Source: JACVRM01 sp046262315 (GTDB lineage Bacteria; Actinomycetota; Thermoleophilia; Gaiellales; Gaiellaceae). Taken from it: DNA of 64,000 nucleotides. Position numbers and translations under genes: made by a program. The notes below the pieces were generated by a model. The model ran no database searches, was not told where the DNA came from, and saw only the letters and a list, made by a program, of their open reading frames with translations. Within the stretch, counting starts at the first letter, position 1. Each line of letters opens with the position of its first letter. The stretch lies in the NCBI GenBank assembly GCA_046262315.1, contig JBHEMZ010000054.1, positions 1 through 64,000 on the forward strand, in the 5' to 3' direction. Shown piece after piece: positions 1-7,031 of this stretch.

Positions 1-33
1 GCTCGCCTGCGCGAGCGATACGTTGCTCTTCAC
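1..33 (-). CDS. Start of an unidentified gene, cut by the window edge
   Basis: A GTG codon at 33-31 on the minus strand follows a strong Shine-Dalgarno run (AAGGAGGA, plus-strand 42-49). Eleven codons, reading VKSNVSLAQAS, remain before the edge. The good ribosome site is the only reason to call it a gene. The product cannot be recognised from eleven residues. It lies downstream of the broken methyltransferase on the same strand. Confidence 0.45.
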   Translation of the reverse strand, partial: MKSNVSLAQAS

Positions 34-126
34 GGCGGTTCCTCCTTCGATCTTCGACGGATCGCCCACACGCTCCCAAGCGGAGCGGACGGGCAGGAGG
101 GACCGCCGCCTACAAAGTTCTACGAG

Positions 127-474
127 CTATGGGACAACCTCGAGATCTGTGTGCGTCAGAACTGAGATGACGGCATCGAACTCCCCGTCCTCAAACGGAA
201 GGACGTGGGCGTCGCCGCGGACGAGCTGCGCGAGATCCCCGGCGTGCTCCCGAGCGGCTTCGAGTTGGTCGATCGAAACGTCCGTTCCTACAACTGACCA
301 CCCGGCGGGCGCGAGAGCAGGAATGGCACGGCCCGTTCCGCAGCCAAGATCCAGGCATCGGCCCGGCCCTCTTCCAAGCAGCCGCACGACAACGTTGCGC
401 GCGCTCGAGAACATGTCAGCCGACGTGATTGACTCATACCACTACGTCTGGCCGTCGTAGCGCGCCGTGGTCAT
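127..474 (-). pseudogene. Broken SAM-dependent methyltransferase
   Basis: The minus strand reads MTTARYDGQT, then an in-frame TAG (444-442), then WYESITSADMFSSARNVV and a class I methyltransferase core. That core has the SAM motif LDLGCGTGRAIPAL and the acidic second motif VGTDVSIDQLEAA. Intact relatives run to about 200-250 residues. Here the frame ends soon after the VISVLTHTDLE segment, so the whole substrate half is missing. The nonsense codon sits exactly where the usual N-terminal Tyr-Asp...Trp-Tyr signature continues, so 474 is the original start. At best a 95-residue fragment from 414 could be made. It is the last gene of the minus-strand string headed by the gene at 1805. Confidence 0.75.
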
Positions 475-892
475 AGCTCAGTCTAGGCTGGTCCTGCAGG
501 AGCGACCAGGACGCCGTTCGGGCGCGGATGAGGGCCACCGTCTCGCCCCAGGGCTTCGCGGTGGGCGGCGCGACCGGTATCGCACCGGCAGCAAGCGCAC
601 CCTCGTAGGCCGTTGCAACCTCGGGAACTGTCAGGCCGATCTCGACTCCCGCCGGTGGGCCGGACGGATCATGCTCGTTCCCGGGGACCGGCAGATGTCG
701 ATCTACGAGTTCGGGTGAGGCGAAAGCGAGCTTGGTGTCGCCGGTGCGCAACTCTGCGTACGCGCCGTTCTCGTGCTCGTCGAGGCGCAGCGGCTCGAGA
801 CCGAACGCACGCTCGTAGAACGCGACGCCTGCGGCCACGTCGCCGACGTAGAAGACGGTCGTGGAGAACCGAACTTGGCCCGAGGCCGTCAC
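434..892 (-). CDS. VOC (glyoxalase/bleomycin-resistance) family protein, frameshifted near its end
   Basis: The GTG start at 892 overlaps the hpt stop by 4 nt. The 152-residue product has one vicinal-oxygen-chelate unit: the opening beta strand and helix (TTVFYVGDVAAGVAFYERAF), the middle VEIGLTV strand, and a closing AGAIPVAPPTAKPWGETVALIR. Relatives then read D-P-N-G-x-L-V-E. Here the residues after ALIR do not fit, but the next frame gives PNGVLVAPAGPA and a stop at 483-485, just before the methyltransferase start at 474. This implies loss of one base around 522-523. The substrate is unknown; family members include dioxygenases, glyoxalases and resistance proteins. The present reading frame stays open to 434 with a foreign tail. 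Confidence 0.7.
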   Translation of the reverse strand: MTASGQVRFSTTVFYVGDVAAGVAFYERAFGLEPLRLDEHENGAYAELRTGDTKLAFASPELVDRHLPVPGNEHDPSGPPAGVEIGLTVPEVATAYEGALAAGAIPVAPPTAKPWGETVALIRARTASWSLLQDQPRLSYDHGALRRPDVVV

Positions 893-1437
893 GTGCTCGG
901 CGCGACAGCGTCATGGCGAACGATGTGCAGGTCCGGGAGGTTGCGGTAGCGCTCGCCGAGGTCGAAGCCGTAGCCGACGAAGAACTCGTCCGGCACAGTG
1001 AAGCCCACGTAGCGGACGGGCAGGTCGTCGACGAGTCGGCGGTACGGCCGGTCGAGCAGCGTCGCCGCTACCAGCGAGGCGGGCCGCCGCAGCGTCAGGA
1101 TCTTGCGCAGGTAGTTAAGCGTCAGGCCGGTGTCGACGACGTCTTCGACCACGACGATGTCGCGGCCTTCGATCGGCGCGTCGAGATCCTTGAGTAGCCT
1201 GATCGAGCCGCCGTTCGAGCCCCCGTTGTACGAGGCCAGCTCGACGAAGTCGACGTGGTGCGCGATCGGCGTCGCCCGCGAGAGATCGGCCAGAAACACC
1301 ATGCTGGCCTTGAGCGGGGCCACGAAGAGGGGCTCGCGTCCCGCATAGTCCGCGGCCACCTCGGCACCGAGTTCGGCCACACGCGCGGCGATCTCCTTGC
1401 CAGAGAGGTAAACCTCACCGACGCCGGAGCCGCTCAG
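889..1437 (-). CDS. hpt: Hypoxanthine phosphoribosyltransferase
   Basis: Cytosolic purine salvage enzyme that joins hypoxanthine or guanine to PRPP. The PRPP-binding loop VVVEDVVDTGLTL and the closing DLPVRYVGFTVPDEFFVGYG segment are both present. The protein starts near GEVYLSGKEIAARVAEL. No ATG, GTG or TTG stands at a suitable place; the best fit is a CTG at 1437 that overlaps the TGA of the upstream gene (CTGA). This gives 182 residues, the usual length. The stop overlaps the GTG of the VOC gene (GTGA), so the gene sits in a translationally coupled string. In many bacteria hpt lies next to tilS and ftsH; that arrangement is absent here. Confidence 0.9.
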   Translation of the reverse strand: MSGSGVGEVYLSGKEIAARVAELGAEVAADYAGREPLFVAPLKASMVFLADLSRATPIAHHVDFVELASYNGGSNGGSIRLLKDLDAPIEGRDIVVVEDVVDTGLTLNYLRKILTLRRPASLVAATLLDRPYRRLVDDLPVRYVGFTVPDEFFVGYGFDLGERYRNLPDLHIVRHDAVAPST

Positions 1438-1805
1438 GTCGCGAGAGTCAGGCCGTATCGCTGTGCCAGTCGCTCGATGTCCCGTCGGTAGAAGAGCTTC
1501 GCGCGCACGCCTGGGTACCGCTCCCGCAGCTTGCGCAGCTTGCGGTTCTTGCGCGTGACGAGGGATTGCTTCATGGTCGTGACCTCGAGGTACAGGTCCT
1601 GCTCCGGGAGGTAGAAGTCGGGCGTGAACGCCTCGAGCACGCGGCCGTCCGCGGAGCGCTCGAGCACGAAGGTGCGCGGCTCGTACTCCCACCGGAGCCC
1701 GTGATAGTCGAGAATCTTCGCGCACTCAAGCTCCACGTCGTTCGCAAACCGCGGCTGGATGGTACCGGAATATGCCTGGAAAACGGGCATTTCTCCACGC
1801 GGCAC
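1434..1805 (-). CDS. PD-(D/E)XK-like small nuclease-fold protein
   Basis: 123 residues. An early helix carries ELECAKILDYHGLRWEYEP. Then come the signature FTPDFYLP (Asp on the first catalytic strand) and YLEVTTMKQS (Glu-x-Thr-x2-Lys on the next). The spacing Glu - PD - ExxxK fits the restriction-endonuclease-like fold. A basic segment (TRKNRKLRKLRERYP) could contact nucleic acid. No function is established to my knowledge. It heads the minus-strand string with hpt. The start is GTG 1805; an ATG at 1790 after GGAGAA is an equally good choice. Active nuclease is inferred from fold residues only. Confidence 0.6.
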   Translation of the reverse strand: MPRGEMPVFQAYSGTIQPRFANDVELECAKILDYHGLRWEYEPRTFVLERSADGRVLEAFTPDFYLPEQDLYLEVTTMKQSLVTRKNRKLRKLRERYPGVRAKLFYRRDIERLAQRYGLTLAT

Positions 1806-1845
1806 CAGCGTAGCAGCGGCGCCGGATGAGCCCTTGCGCGGGCTC

Positions 1846-1851
1846 TAGACT
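1846..1851 (+). promoter_or_regulatory. -10 element of a probable leaderless promoter
   Basis: TAGACT lies 7 nt before the ATG at 1859 and no Shine-Dalgarno sequence is present. Transcription would start at or next to the start codon. No clear -35 is visible. The same geometry recurs at several other genes in the window. Confidence 0.5.
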
Positions 1852-1858
1852 CTGCTTG

Positions 1859-2656
1859 ATGCCGCACACGGAGCCATTCCGCCTCGCGCACATCTCCGAC
1901 ATCCACTGCGGCGGGTCGCATTTCGTCCCCAGCCTGATGGACCGGGCGATCGCGGAGATCAACGAGCTGCGACCGGACATTGTCGTCTGCTCGGGAGACC
2001 TGACCACCTACGGCTTCAAGCAGGAGTACCTGGAGGCGAAGAGCTACCTCGACAAGATCGAGTGCGACGCCTTCGTGATCATCCCGGGGAACCACGATTC
2101 GCGGAACGTCGGCTACCTGCACTTCGAGCAGCTCTGGGGCGACCGAAATCCGGTGTTGCGCATGAACGGAATCACCGTCGTCGCGGTCGACTCGACGCAG
2201 CCCGACCTCGACGAAGGGCAGATTGGTCGCGGGCGCTACTCCTGGATCGAGGAGCAATTCGCGCAGCCCTCCGACCTCAACATCTTCGTCTTGCACCATC
2301 ACCTGCTGCCTGTGCCGGGCACCGGGCGCGAGCGCAACATCGTCTTCGATGCGGGCGACGCGATCGAGTGTCTCCAGCGCGCGGGTGTCGACCTCGTCCT
2401 CTGCGGCCACAAGCACGTGCCGTACGCTTGGCGCCTGGAGGACCTCTTCGTCGTGAACACGGGCACGGTCTCGTCCACACGGCTGCGCGGCAACACGCGG
2501 CCGTGCTACATCGTCGTCGAGATCACGGGCAAGCACGTGGACGTCTGGCGCAAGTACCCGTTCCACGGGCAGGAGCGGATCATCCAGTTCTCGACGGAGA
2601 CGCGCGCCTTCGAGAAGTACACCGACCGCATCGAGGACGAAGTCACCACCCGCTGA
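1859..2656 (+). CDS. Calcineurin-like metallophosphoesterase
   Basis: 265 residues holding the full set of di-metal phosphoesterase motifs: D-x-H in HISDIHCGG, GD in CSGDLTTYG, GNHD in IIPGNHDSR, a His run in LHHHLLP, and G-H-x-H in CGHKHVPY. No signal peptide or membrane segment is seen, so it is probably cytosolic. The start is ATG 1859, directly behind a -10-like TAGACT; an earlier in-frame codon at 1826 is less likely. The next gene starts 40 nt downstream on the same strand and encodes cyclic 2,3-diphosphoglycerate synthetase. A role in turning over that metabolite is possible, but it rests on position alone. Relatives include cAMP and other cyclic-nucleotide phosphodiesterases. Confidence 0.85.
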   Translation: MPHTEPFRLAHISDIHCGGSHFVPSLMDRAIAEINELRPDIVVCSGDLTTYGFKQEYLEAKSYLDKIECDAFVIIPGNHDSRNVGYLHFEQLWGDRNPVLRMNGITVVAVDSTQPDLDEGQIGRGRYSWIEEQFAQPSDLNIFVLHHHLLPVPGTGRERNIVFDAGDAIECLQRAGVDLVLCGHKHVPYAWRLEDLFVVNTGTVSSTRLRGNTRPCYIVVEITGKHVDVWRKYPFHGQERIIQFSTETRAFEKYTDRIEDEVTTR

Positions 2657-2696
2657 TGGGCAGCGTGCCGGCCGGGAGCCGAAGGCGCCCAGGAAC

Positions 2697-3962
2697 GTGA
2701 GGGCGTTGGCGATCATCGATGGCGAGCACCACGCGCCGGTCGTGCGTGACGCACTGGAGACGCTGCCGCACGAGGTCGTGGCGGCGTGGCTCGCAGGCGG
2801 GCGGGAGAAGCTGCGCGGCGGCGAGGACTACGGCGTCCCGCTCGCCGCCGGGCTCGAGGAGGGTGTGGCGGAATACGGCCCGGATCTCGTCGTCGACCTC
2901 TCGGACGAGCCCGTGCTCGGGCCGCCAGAGCGCCTCCGCGTCGCGAGCCGCGTGCTCGCGCTCGACCTCCCGTACGTCGGCCCGGACTTCCGCTTCGACC
3001 CGCCCTCGGCGCCTCCGGTAGACGTCCCGGCTCTCGCGGTGATCGGGACGGGGAAGCGCGTCGGCAAGACCGCCGTCACGGCACATGCCGCCCGGCTGCT
3101 CGCTGCGGATCGCGCCGTCGTTGTGGTCGCGATGGGCCGGGGCGGCCCGCCGAAGCCCGAGCTGCTCGAGCGGTCGCCGTCACTCAATGAGCTGCTTTCG
3201 CGGTCGCGCGCCGGCTTGCACGCGGCCTCCGACTATCTTGAGATCGCGGCGCTCACGGGCGTCCCGACCGTCGGCTGCCGGCGCTGCGGCGGCGGGCTCG
3301 CGGGCTCACCGGCTGTCTCGAACGTCGCCGCCGGCGTCGAGCTCGCCGCGGAGCGAAGGCCCGACCTCGTGCTCCTCGACGGCAGCGGCGCCGCGCTGCC
3401 GCCGGTTAAGGCCGATGCCCGCGTGCTCGTGATCGGCGCGGACCAGGGACCGCTCCTGGCGACGGGCTACCTGAACGCCTACCGCATCCTCGTGGCCGAC
3501 CTCGTGGTGCTGACGATGTGCGAGCAGGGCACGCCCTACGAGGCGGTACGGTCGGCCGTTGCGGAACTCAGCCCGGTGCCCGTCGTGGCGACTGTCCTGC
3601 GGCCGCGGCCAACCGCGCGCGTCGCCGGCCGCCGCGTCGGGTTCTTCACCGTCGCGCCGGCCGCCGCGCACGCGACACTCGCCGAGCACGTGCGTGCCGA
3701 GCACGGCGCCGCGGAGGTGGTCGTCTCGGGTCACCTGGCCGACCGGGCGGCGCTCAAGCGGGACCTCGCCGGGCTCGACGCCGACGTCTTCCTCGTCGAG
3801 CTGAAGGCGGCGGCGGTGGACGTCGTGCTCGAGGCGGCGGTCGCGCGCGGCATCGAGGTGGTGCTCGCCGATGCGGAGGTACGGGCGTTACCCGGCGAGC
3901 TCGATCTTGACGGCCGGCTGTGCGCGCTTGCGGACGCCGCCGCGCGGCGGAGCCTGCCGTGA
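2697..3962 (+). CDS. Cyclic 2,3-diphosphoglycerate synthetase
   Basis: Predicted to close 2,3-diphosphoglycerate to its cyclic form using ATP. The N terminus (RALAIIDGEHHAPVVRDAL) matches what I recall of the Methanothermus fervidus enzyme. A P-loop GTGKRVGKT lies at residues 117-125, followed by a nucleotide-binding region with RRCGGG, VLLDGSG and IGADQG segments. Length is 421 residues, against roughly 460 in the archaeal enzyme. The GTG start at 2697 has a weak AGGA site. The stop overlaps the GTG of the kinase gene (GTGA); that kinase makes exactly the substrate needed here. Gene pairing and family resemblance agree, so the call is good, though activity in a bacterium is inferred. Confidence 0.82.
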   Translation: MRALAIIDGEHHAPVVRDALETLPHEVVAAWLAGGREKLRGGEDYGVPLAAGLEEGVAEYGPDLVVDLSDEPVLGPPERLRVASRVLALDLPYVGPDFRFDPPSAPPVDVPALAVIGTGKRVGKTAVTAHAARLLAADRAVVVVAMGRGGPPKPELLERSPSLNELLSRSRAGLHAASDYLEIAALTGVPTVGCRRCGGGLAGSPAVSNVAAGVELAAERRPDLVLLDGSGAALPPVKADARVLVIGADQGPLLATGYLNAYRILVADLVVLTMCEQGTPYEAVRSAVAELSPVPVVATVLRPRPTARVAGRRVGFFTVAPAAAHATLAEHVRAEHGAAEVVVSGHLADRAALKRDLAGLDADVFLVELKAAAVDVVLEAAVARGIEVVLADAEVRALPGELDLDGRLCALADAAARRSLP

Positions 3963-4867
3963 CAGAGCCGCGCCGCTTGGAACCGCTGCCGCTCGGCGGG
4001 CCGGATGGGCCGCCCTACTCCAAGGGGCTCATGGCCCGCGCGCTGATGGCAACGGGACTACGAGCCGACCGTGCGTACGAGCTGGCGCGGCGCGTCGAGA
4101 AGGACCTGCGCCGCCTCCCGGGGGAGAGCGTCTCGCTGAACCGCATCGGCGAGCTCGCCGTGGAGCTCTTCGGCGAGCAGGAGGGAACACGCGTCGCGGG
4201 CAGCTTGCGCCGCTACCACGGTCTCCAGGAGCTCGACGTCCCGATCGTCCTGCTGGTCGGCGGCGCGACCGGCACGGGCAAGTCCACCATCGCGACCCAG
4301 GCCGCCTACCGCCTCGGCATCACCCGCGTCACCTCCACGGATTTCATCCGCCAGACGATGCGCGCCTTCTTCTCCGGCGAGTTCATGCCGTCCATCCACT
4401 ACTCGAGCTTCGAGGCGAAAGTCGCCGGCGAGTCGGAGGACGGGCCCGAGGGCGGCATGCTGCCGGGCTTCCTCGATCAGACGCGCAACGTCCTCGTCGG
4501 CGTGCGCGCGGCGATCGATCGTGCGCTCCAGGAGGGCTGGTCGCTCGTGATCGAGGGCGTGCACCTCGTGCCTGGGATGCTGCCGCCGATCGACGGCCCG
4601 CTCGTGGTCCAGGCCGTCGTTGCGATCGACGACGAGGAGGATCATCTGGGTCACTTCTACATCCGCGACGCGGCCTCCGAGGGCCTCCGGCCGCTCGACA
4701 AGTACGTCTCGCACTTCGGCGACATCCGCGCGCTCCAGGAGTACATCGTCGAACGCGCACGCCGAAACGACGTCCCTGTGATCGTGAACGAGGACCTGGA
4801 CGACGCGGTCGCGGCCGTCATGGAGCTTGTGCTGGAGCGCGCCGAACAAGTACAAACCGTGGCATGA
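3959..4867 (+). CDS. 2-phosphoglycerate kinase
   Basis: Phosphorylates 2-phosphoglycerate to 2,3-diphosphoglycerate with ATP. Residues 18-90 (PPYSKGLMARALMATGLRAD and following helices) look like the ATP-cone-type N-terminal domain of the methanogen enzyme. The P-loop GGATGTGKST is at 101-110, and STDFIRQTMR and VIEGVHLVPGM follow, as in P-loop small-molecule kinases. The 302-residue length is normal. The GTG start overlaps the previous stop (GTGA) and the end overlaps the glpX-like gene by 4 nt (ATGA), so the three proteins are probably made together. Confidence 0.85.
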   Translation: MTEPRRLEPLPLGGPDGPPYSKGLMARALMATGLRADRAYELARRVEKDLRRLPGESVSLNRIGELAVELFGEQEGTRVAGSLRRYHGLQELDVPIVLLVGGATGTGKSTIATQAAYRLGITRVTSTDFIRQTMRAFFSGEFMPSIHYSSFEAKVAGESEDGPEGGMLPGFLDQTRNVLVGVRAAIDRALQEGWSLVIEGVHLVPGMLPPIDGPLVVQAVVAIDDEEDHLGHFYIRDAASEGLRPLDKYVSHFGDIRALQEYIVERARRNDVPVIVNEDLDDAVAAVMELVLERAEQVQTVA

Positions 4868-5874
4868 CTCAGACCGCCGATGAGAAGCAACAGGTCGAGG
4901 CCGGTACTGAACGGGCGTGCGGGTGTGAGACATACGCGCGCGTGACGGAGCGTGCGGCGCTTGCGGGGGCGCGCTGGCTTGGCCGCGCGGATCAGGAAGC
5001 GGCCGCGTCGAGCGCGTCGCGTGCGATGTGGGGGGCGCTCAAGATCCAACCGATCGACGGCAAGGTCGTCGTCGGCGCCGCAGAAGGCCTCGAGGAGCTC
5101 GCCGCCGGGCAGCACGTCGGCGCGGGGGGAGAGGAAGTCGACCTCGCCGTCGATCCCATCGAGGGCGCGGGTATCGTCGCGCGGGGCGCCAGTGGGGCGA
5201 TGTCCATGGTCGCGGTCGGGCCGGCGGGTTCGCTCCAGACGCTTCCGGACATGTACATGCGCAAGATGGCCGTGGGGCCGCGCGCGCTGGGGAAGATCGA
5301 CCTGCGCGCGCCGATCGCAGACAACGTCCGCGCCATCGCGGATGCGTTCGGCCGGCGTCCCGAGGACATCACCACGATCGTGCTCGACCGGCCGCGCCAC
5401 CACGATCTGATCGAGGAGATCCGACAGGCCGGCGCGCGCATCAAGCTCGTCCAGGACGGGGATGTAACCGCGTCGATCTCGGCCGCGATCCGCGGCACCA
5501 ACGACCATCTCGCCGTCGGGATCGGCGGCACGCGCCAGGCGGTCCTCGCCGCCGCCGCGCTGCGCTGCCTCGGCGGGGAGCTGCAGGCCCAGCTCTGGCC
5601 GACCTCGCGCGGTGAGATCGAGCAGGCCGGCACGCAGGGCATCGACGACATCGAGCGGGTGTTCGGCATCGACGACCTCGCGCCGAGCGAGGTGATCTTC
5701 GCGGCGACCGGTGTCTCGAACGGCGATCTTCTGCGCGGCGTGCGCTACCTCGCGGACAGCGCCCTCACGCACACGCTCGTCATGTGCACGCGGTGCAACT
5801 GGGTGCGCTTCGTCGACGGCATCCACTTCTTCGCCCGAGAGCGGCGTGAGGAAGTTCGGTTGCCCGGCTTTTGA
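4864..5874 (+). CDS. GlpX-like class II fructose-bisphosphatase homologue with altered metal site
   Basis: 336 residues with the GlpX fold throughout: ERAALAGARWLGR, VDLAVDPIEG, PDMYMRKMAVGP, PRHHDLIEEIR, VQDGDVTASI, VGIGGTRQAVLAA and VIFAATGVSNGDLL. Of the E. coli metal ligands known to me, D85 and E88 are kept (D97, E100), but D33 aligns with A48 and E57 with A72 (GEGE has become GAAE). A normal Mg2+/Mn2+ phosphatase reaction on fructose 1,6-bisphosphate is therefore doubtful. It starts inside the end of the 2-phosphoglycerate kinase gene (ATGA). It could have a changed phosphatase activity, bind a phosphorylated three-carbon ligand, or be regulatory. Confidence 0.75.
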   Translation: MTQTADEKQQVEAGTERACGCETYARVTERAALAGARWLGRADQEAAASSASRAMWGALKIQPIDGKVVVGAAEGLEELAAGQHVGAGGEEVDLAVDPIEGAGIVARGASGAMSMVAVGPAGSLQTLPDMYMRKMAVGPRALGKIDLRAPIADNVRAIADAFGRRPEDITTIVLDRPRHHDLIEEIRQAGARIKLVQDGDVTASISAAIRGTNDHLAVGIGGTRQAVLAAAALRCLGGELQAQLWPTSRGEIEQAGTQGIDDIERVFGIDDLAPSEVIFAATGVSNGDLLRGVRYLADSALTHTLVMCTRCNWVRFVDGIHFFARERREEVRLPGF

Positions 5875-5887
5875 CCCTCGAACGTCC

Positions 5888-5904
5888 GGCGCGCTGGGCG
5901 CGCC
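5888..5904 (+). terminator. Hairpin after the glpX-like gene
   Basis: A perfect 7-bp stem (GGCGCGC) with a TGG loop begins 13 nt after the stop codon. No T-run follows, so it may only protect the 3' end. The rest of 5905-6029 shows nothing recognisable. Confidence 0.35.
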
Positions 5905-6029
5905 CTGCCGAGGATTCCAAGTCAGACGCGTCGGGGTAGCGAGGTGGCTGCGCCGGGCAAAGCCGGCTCCGCCTATGTTCCGCGGGGTGCGCGCTCTGAT
6001 TCATGCGGAGAAGCAGATGCCCTCCGGGC

Positions 6030-6035
6030 TAGACT
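6030..6035 (+). promoter_or_regulatory. -10 element of a probable leaderless promoter
   Basis: TAGACT ends 6 nt before the GTG at 6042; there is no ribosome-binding sequence. Confidence 0.5.
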
Positions 6036-6041
6036 GGTTCG

Positions 6042-6347
6042 GTGAGCGCGCCGACTAGAGAGGACGTCATCGAGGCTCTCCGCACGGTCGAGGACCCGGA
6101 GCTCGGCATGGACATCGTCGATCTCGGACTGTTCTACGACGTCGAGATCGAAGACTCGCGCGTGAAGGTTATTCACAGTCTGACGTCGATGGGCTGCCCG
6201 GCTGGGGCGATGATCGACGAGGGAATCCGCGAGGCCGCTGCCTCGGTGCCCGGCGTCGAGCATGTGGATGTCGAGCTTGTCTGGGACCCCGCCTGGACGC
6301 CGGAACGTATGTCCGACGACGCCAAATTCATCCTTGGCTTTGGCTGA
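6042..6347 (+). CDS. MIP18/DUF59-family Fe-S assembly factor
   Basis: 101 residues covering one whole MIP18-family domain: the signature TVEDPELGMDIVDLGLFYDV, the HSLTSMGCPAGAMI segment with the conserved Cys, and the closing VELVWDPAWTPERMSDDAK. Relatives such as SufT and PaaD help insert metal-sulfur clusters into target proteins. It stands alone here, with no suf genes nearby, so its client is unknown. The GTG start is fixed by the -10 element immediately upstream and by the family N terminus. Confidence 0.9.
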   Translation: MSAPTREDVIEALRTVEDPELGMDIVDLGLFYDVEIEDSRVKVIHSLTSMGCPAGAMIDEGIREAAASVPGVEHVDVELVWDPAWTPERMSDDAKFILGFG

Positions 6348-6357
6348 CGCCAAAGCC
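6336..6357. terminator. Perfect hairpin shared by two converging genes
   Basis: A 9-bp stem (GGCTTTGGC) with a TGAC loop overlaps the stop codon of the MIP18-family gene. It also abuts the original end of the histidine phosphatase gene on the other strand. No T-run follows. It probably acts as a 3' end for both strands. Confidence 0.5.
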
Positions 6358-6914
6358 TAAGAGTGTTTGGCGAAACGCTCGTCTAACGTGTAATGCCAGC
6401 CCTCCTGGAACTGTGCGGGGAGCGGCTATGAGTTCCTCTAGCGGTTGGCCACCAACGAGGTGATCGAAAGCCCACCAGGTCGAGACGTGGCGATCATTAG
6501 CACGCGCGCTCCGTCATGCCGGTGCACGACGTCTGAGAACAGCCAGCGGTGTTGCTCGACTGCCTGCCGCCAGCTCTCGCCGCCCGGAAACGCCGTGTCG
6601 ATTCGAAGCTGGCGCTCCTCGACGAGCTGGTCCACCGGCATCCGTTCAGGTCGCCGTAGTTGCACTCGCGCAAGCGCCAGTCCTTGAAGATCGGGATCGC
6701 GGGGTCGCCGAACGCTATGTCCGCGGTCTCGACCGCGCGAGCGAGATCAGATACGAAAACAGCCACCAATGGCTCTGATCCTCGGCGCTCGCCCAGCTCC
6801 CCGGCCAGCCGCCTCCCGTCCTCGGAGAGACGGCCCTCAAGCCACCCAGTCGCCCGTCCGCGCGCGTTGTCTTCCGTAAGCGAGTGCGTCTCGAAGATGA
6901 CTTGGACGGCCACT
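6357..6914 (-). pseudogene. Histidine phosphatase family protein with three frameshifts
   Basis: From GTG 6914 the minus strand reads VAVQVIFETHSLTEDNARG, the ETH-type phosphohistidine start of a bacterial branch of the phosphoglycerate-mutase fold. It continues VFVSDLARAVETADIAF and WRLRECNYGDLNG. A base is then missing near 6642. The next frame gives MPVDQLVEERQLRIDTAFPGGESWRQ up to ARVLMI. A second base is missing near 6491, after which the frame reads GHVSTWWAFDHLVGGQPLEE. An extra C near 6417-6420 then restores QFQEGWHYTLDERFAKHS and a stop at 6357. Every piece matches the family in order, so this is one gene of about 185 codons with three indels. True decay is more likely than error because most long genes here are clean, but raw reads would decide. 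Confidence 0.8.
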
Positions 6915-7031
6915 CTTGCTCGATTATCCCAGGGCCCTCCACGCCGACCATTCCATCCTCGGACGCCCTCGTCGCGTTCGTGGGCCTCCGCTCGCGCTTT
7001 GGGCCGACCGGCCAAAGCCTCACCATTCCGA

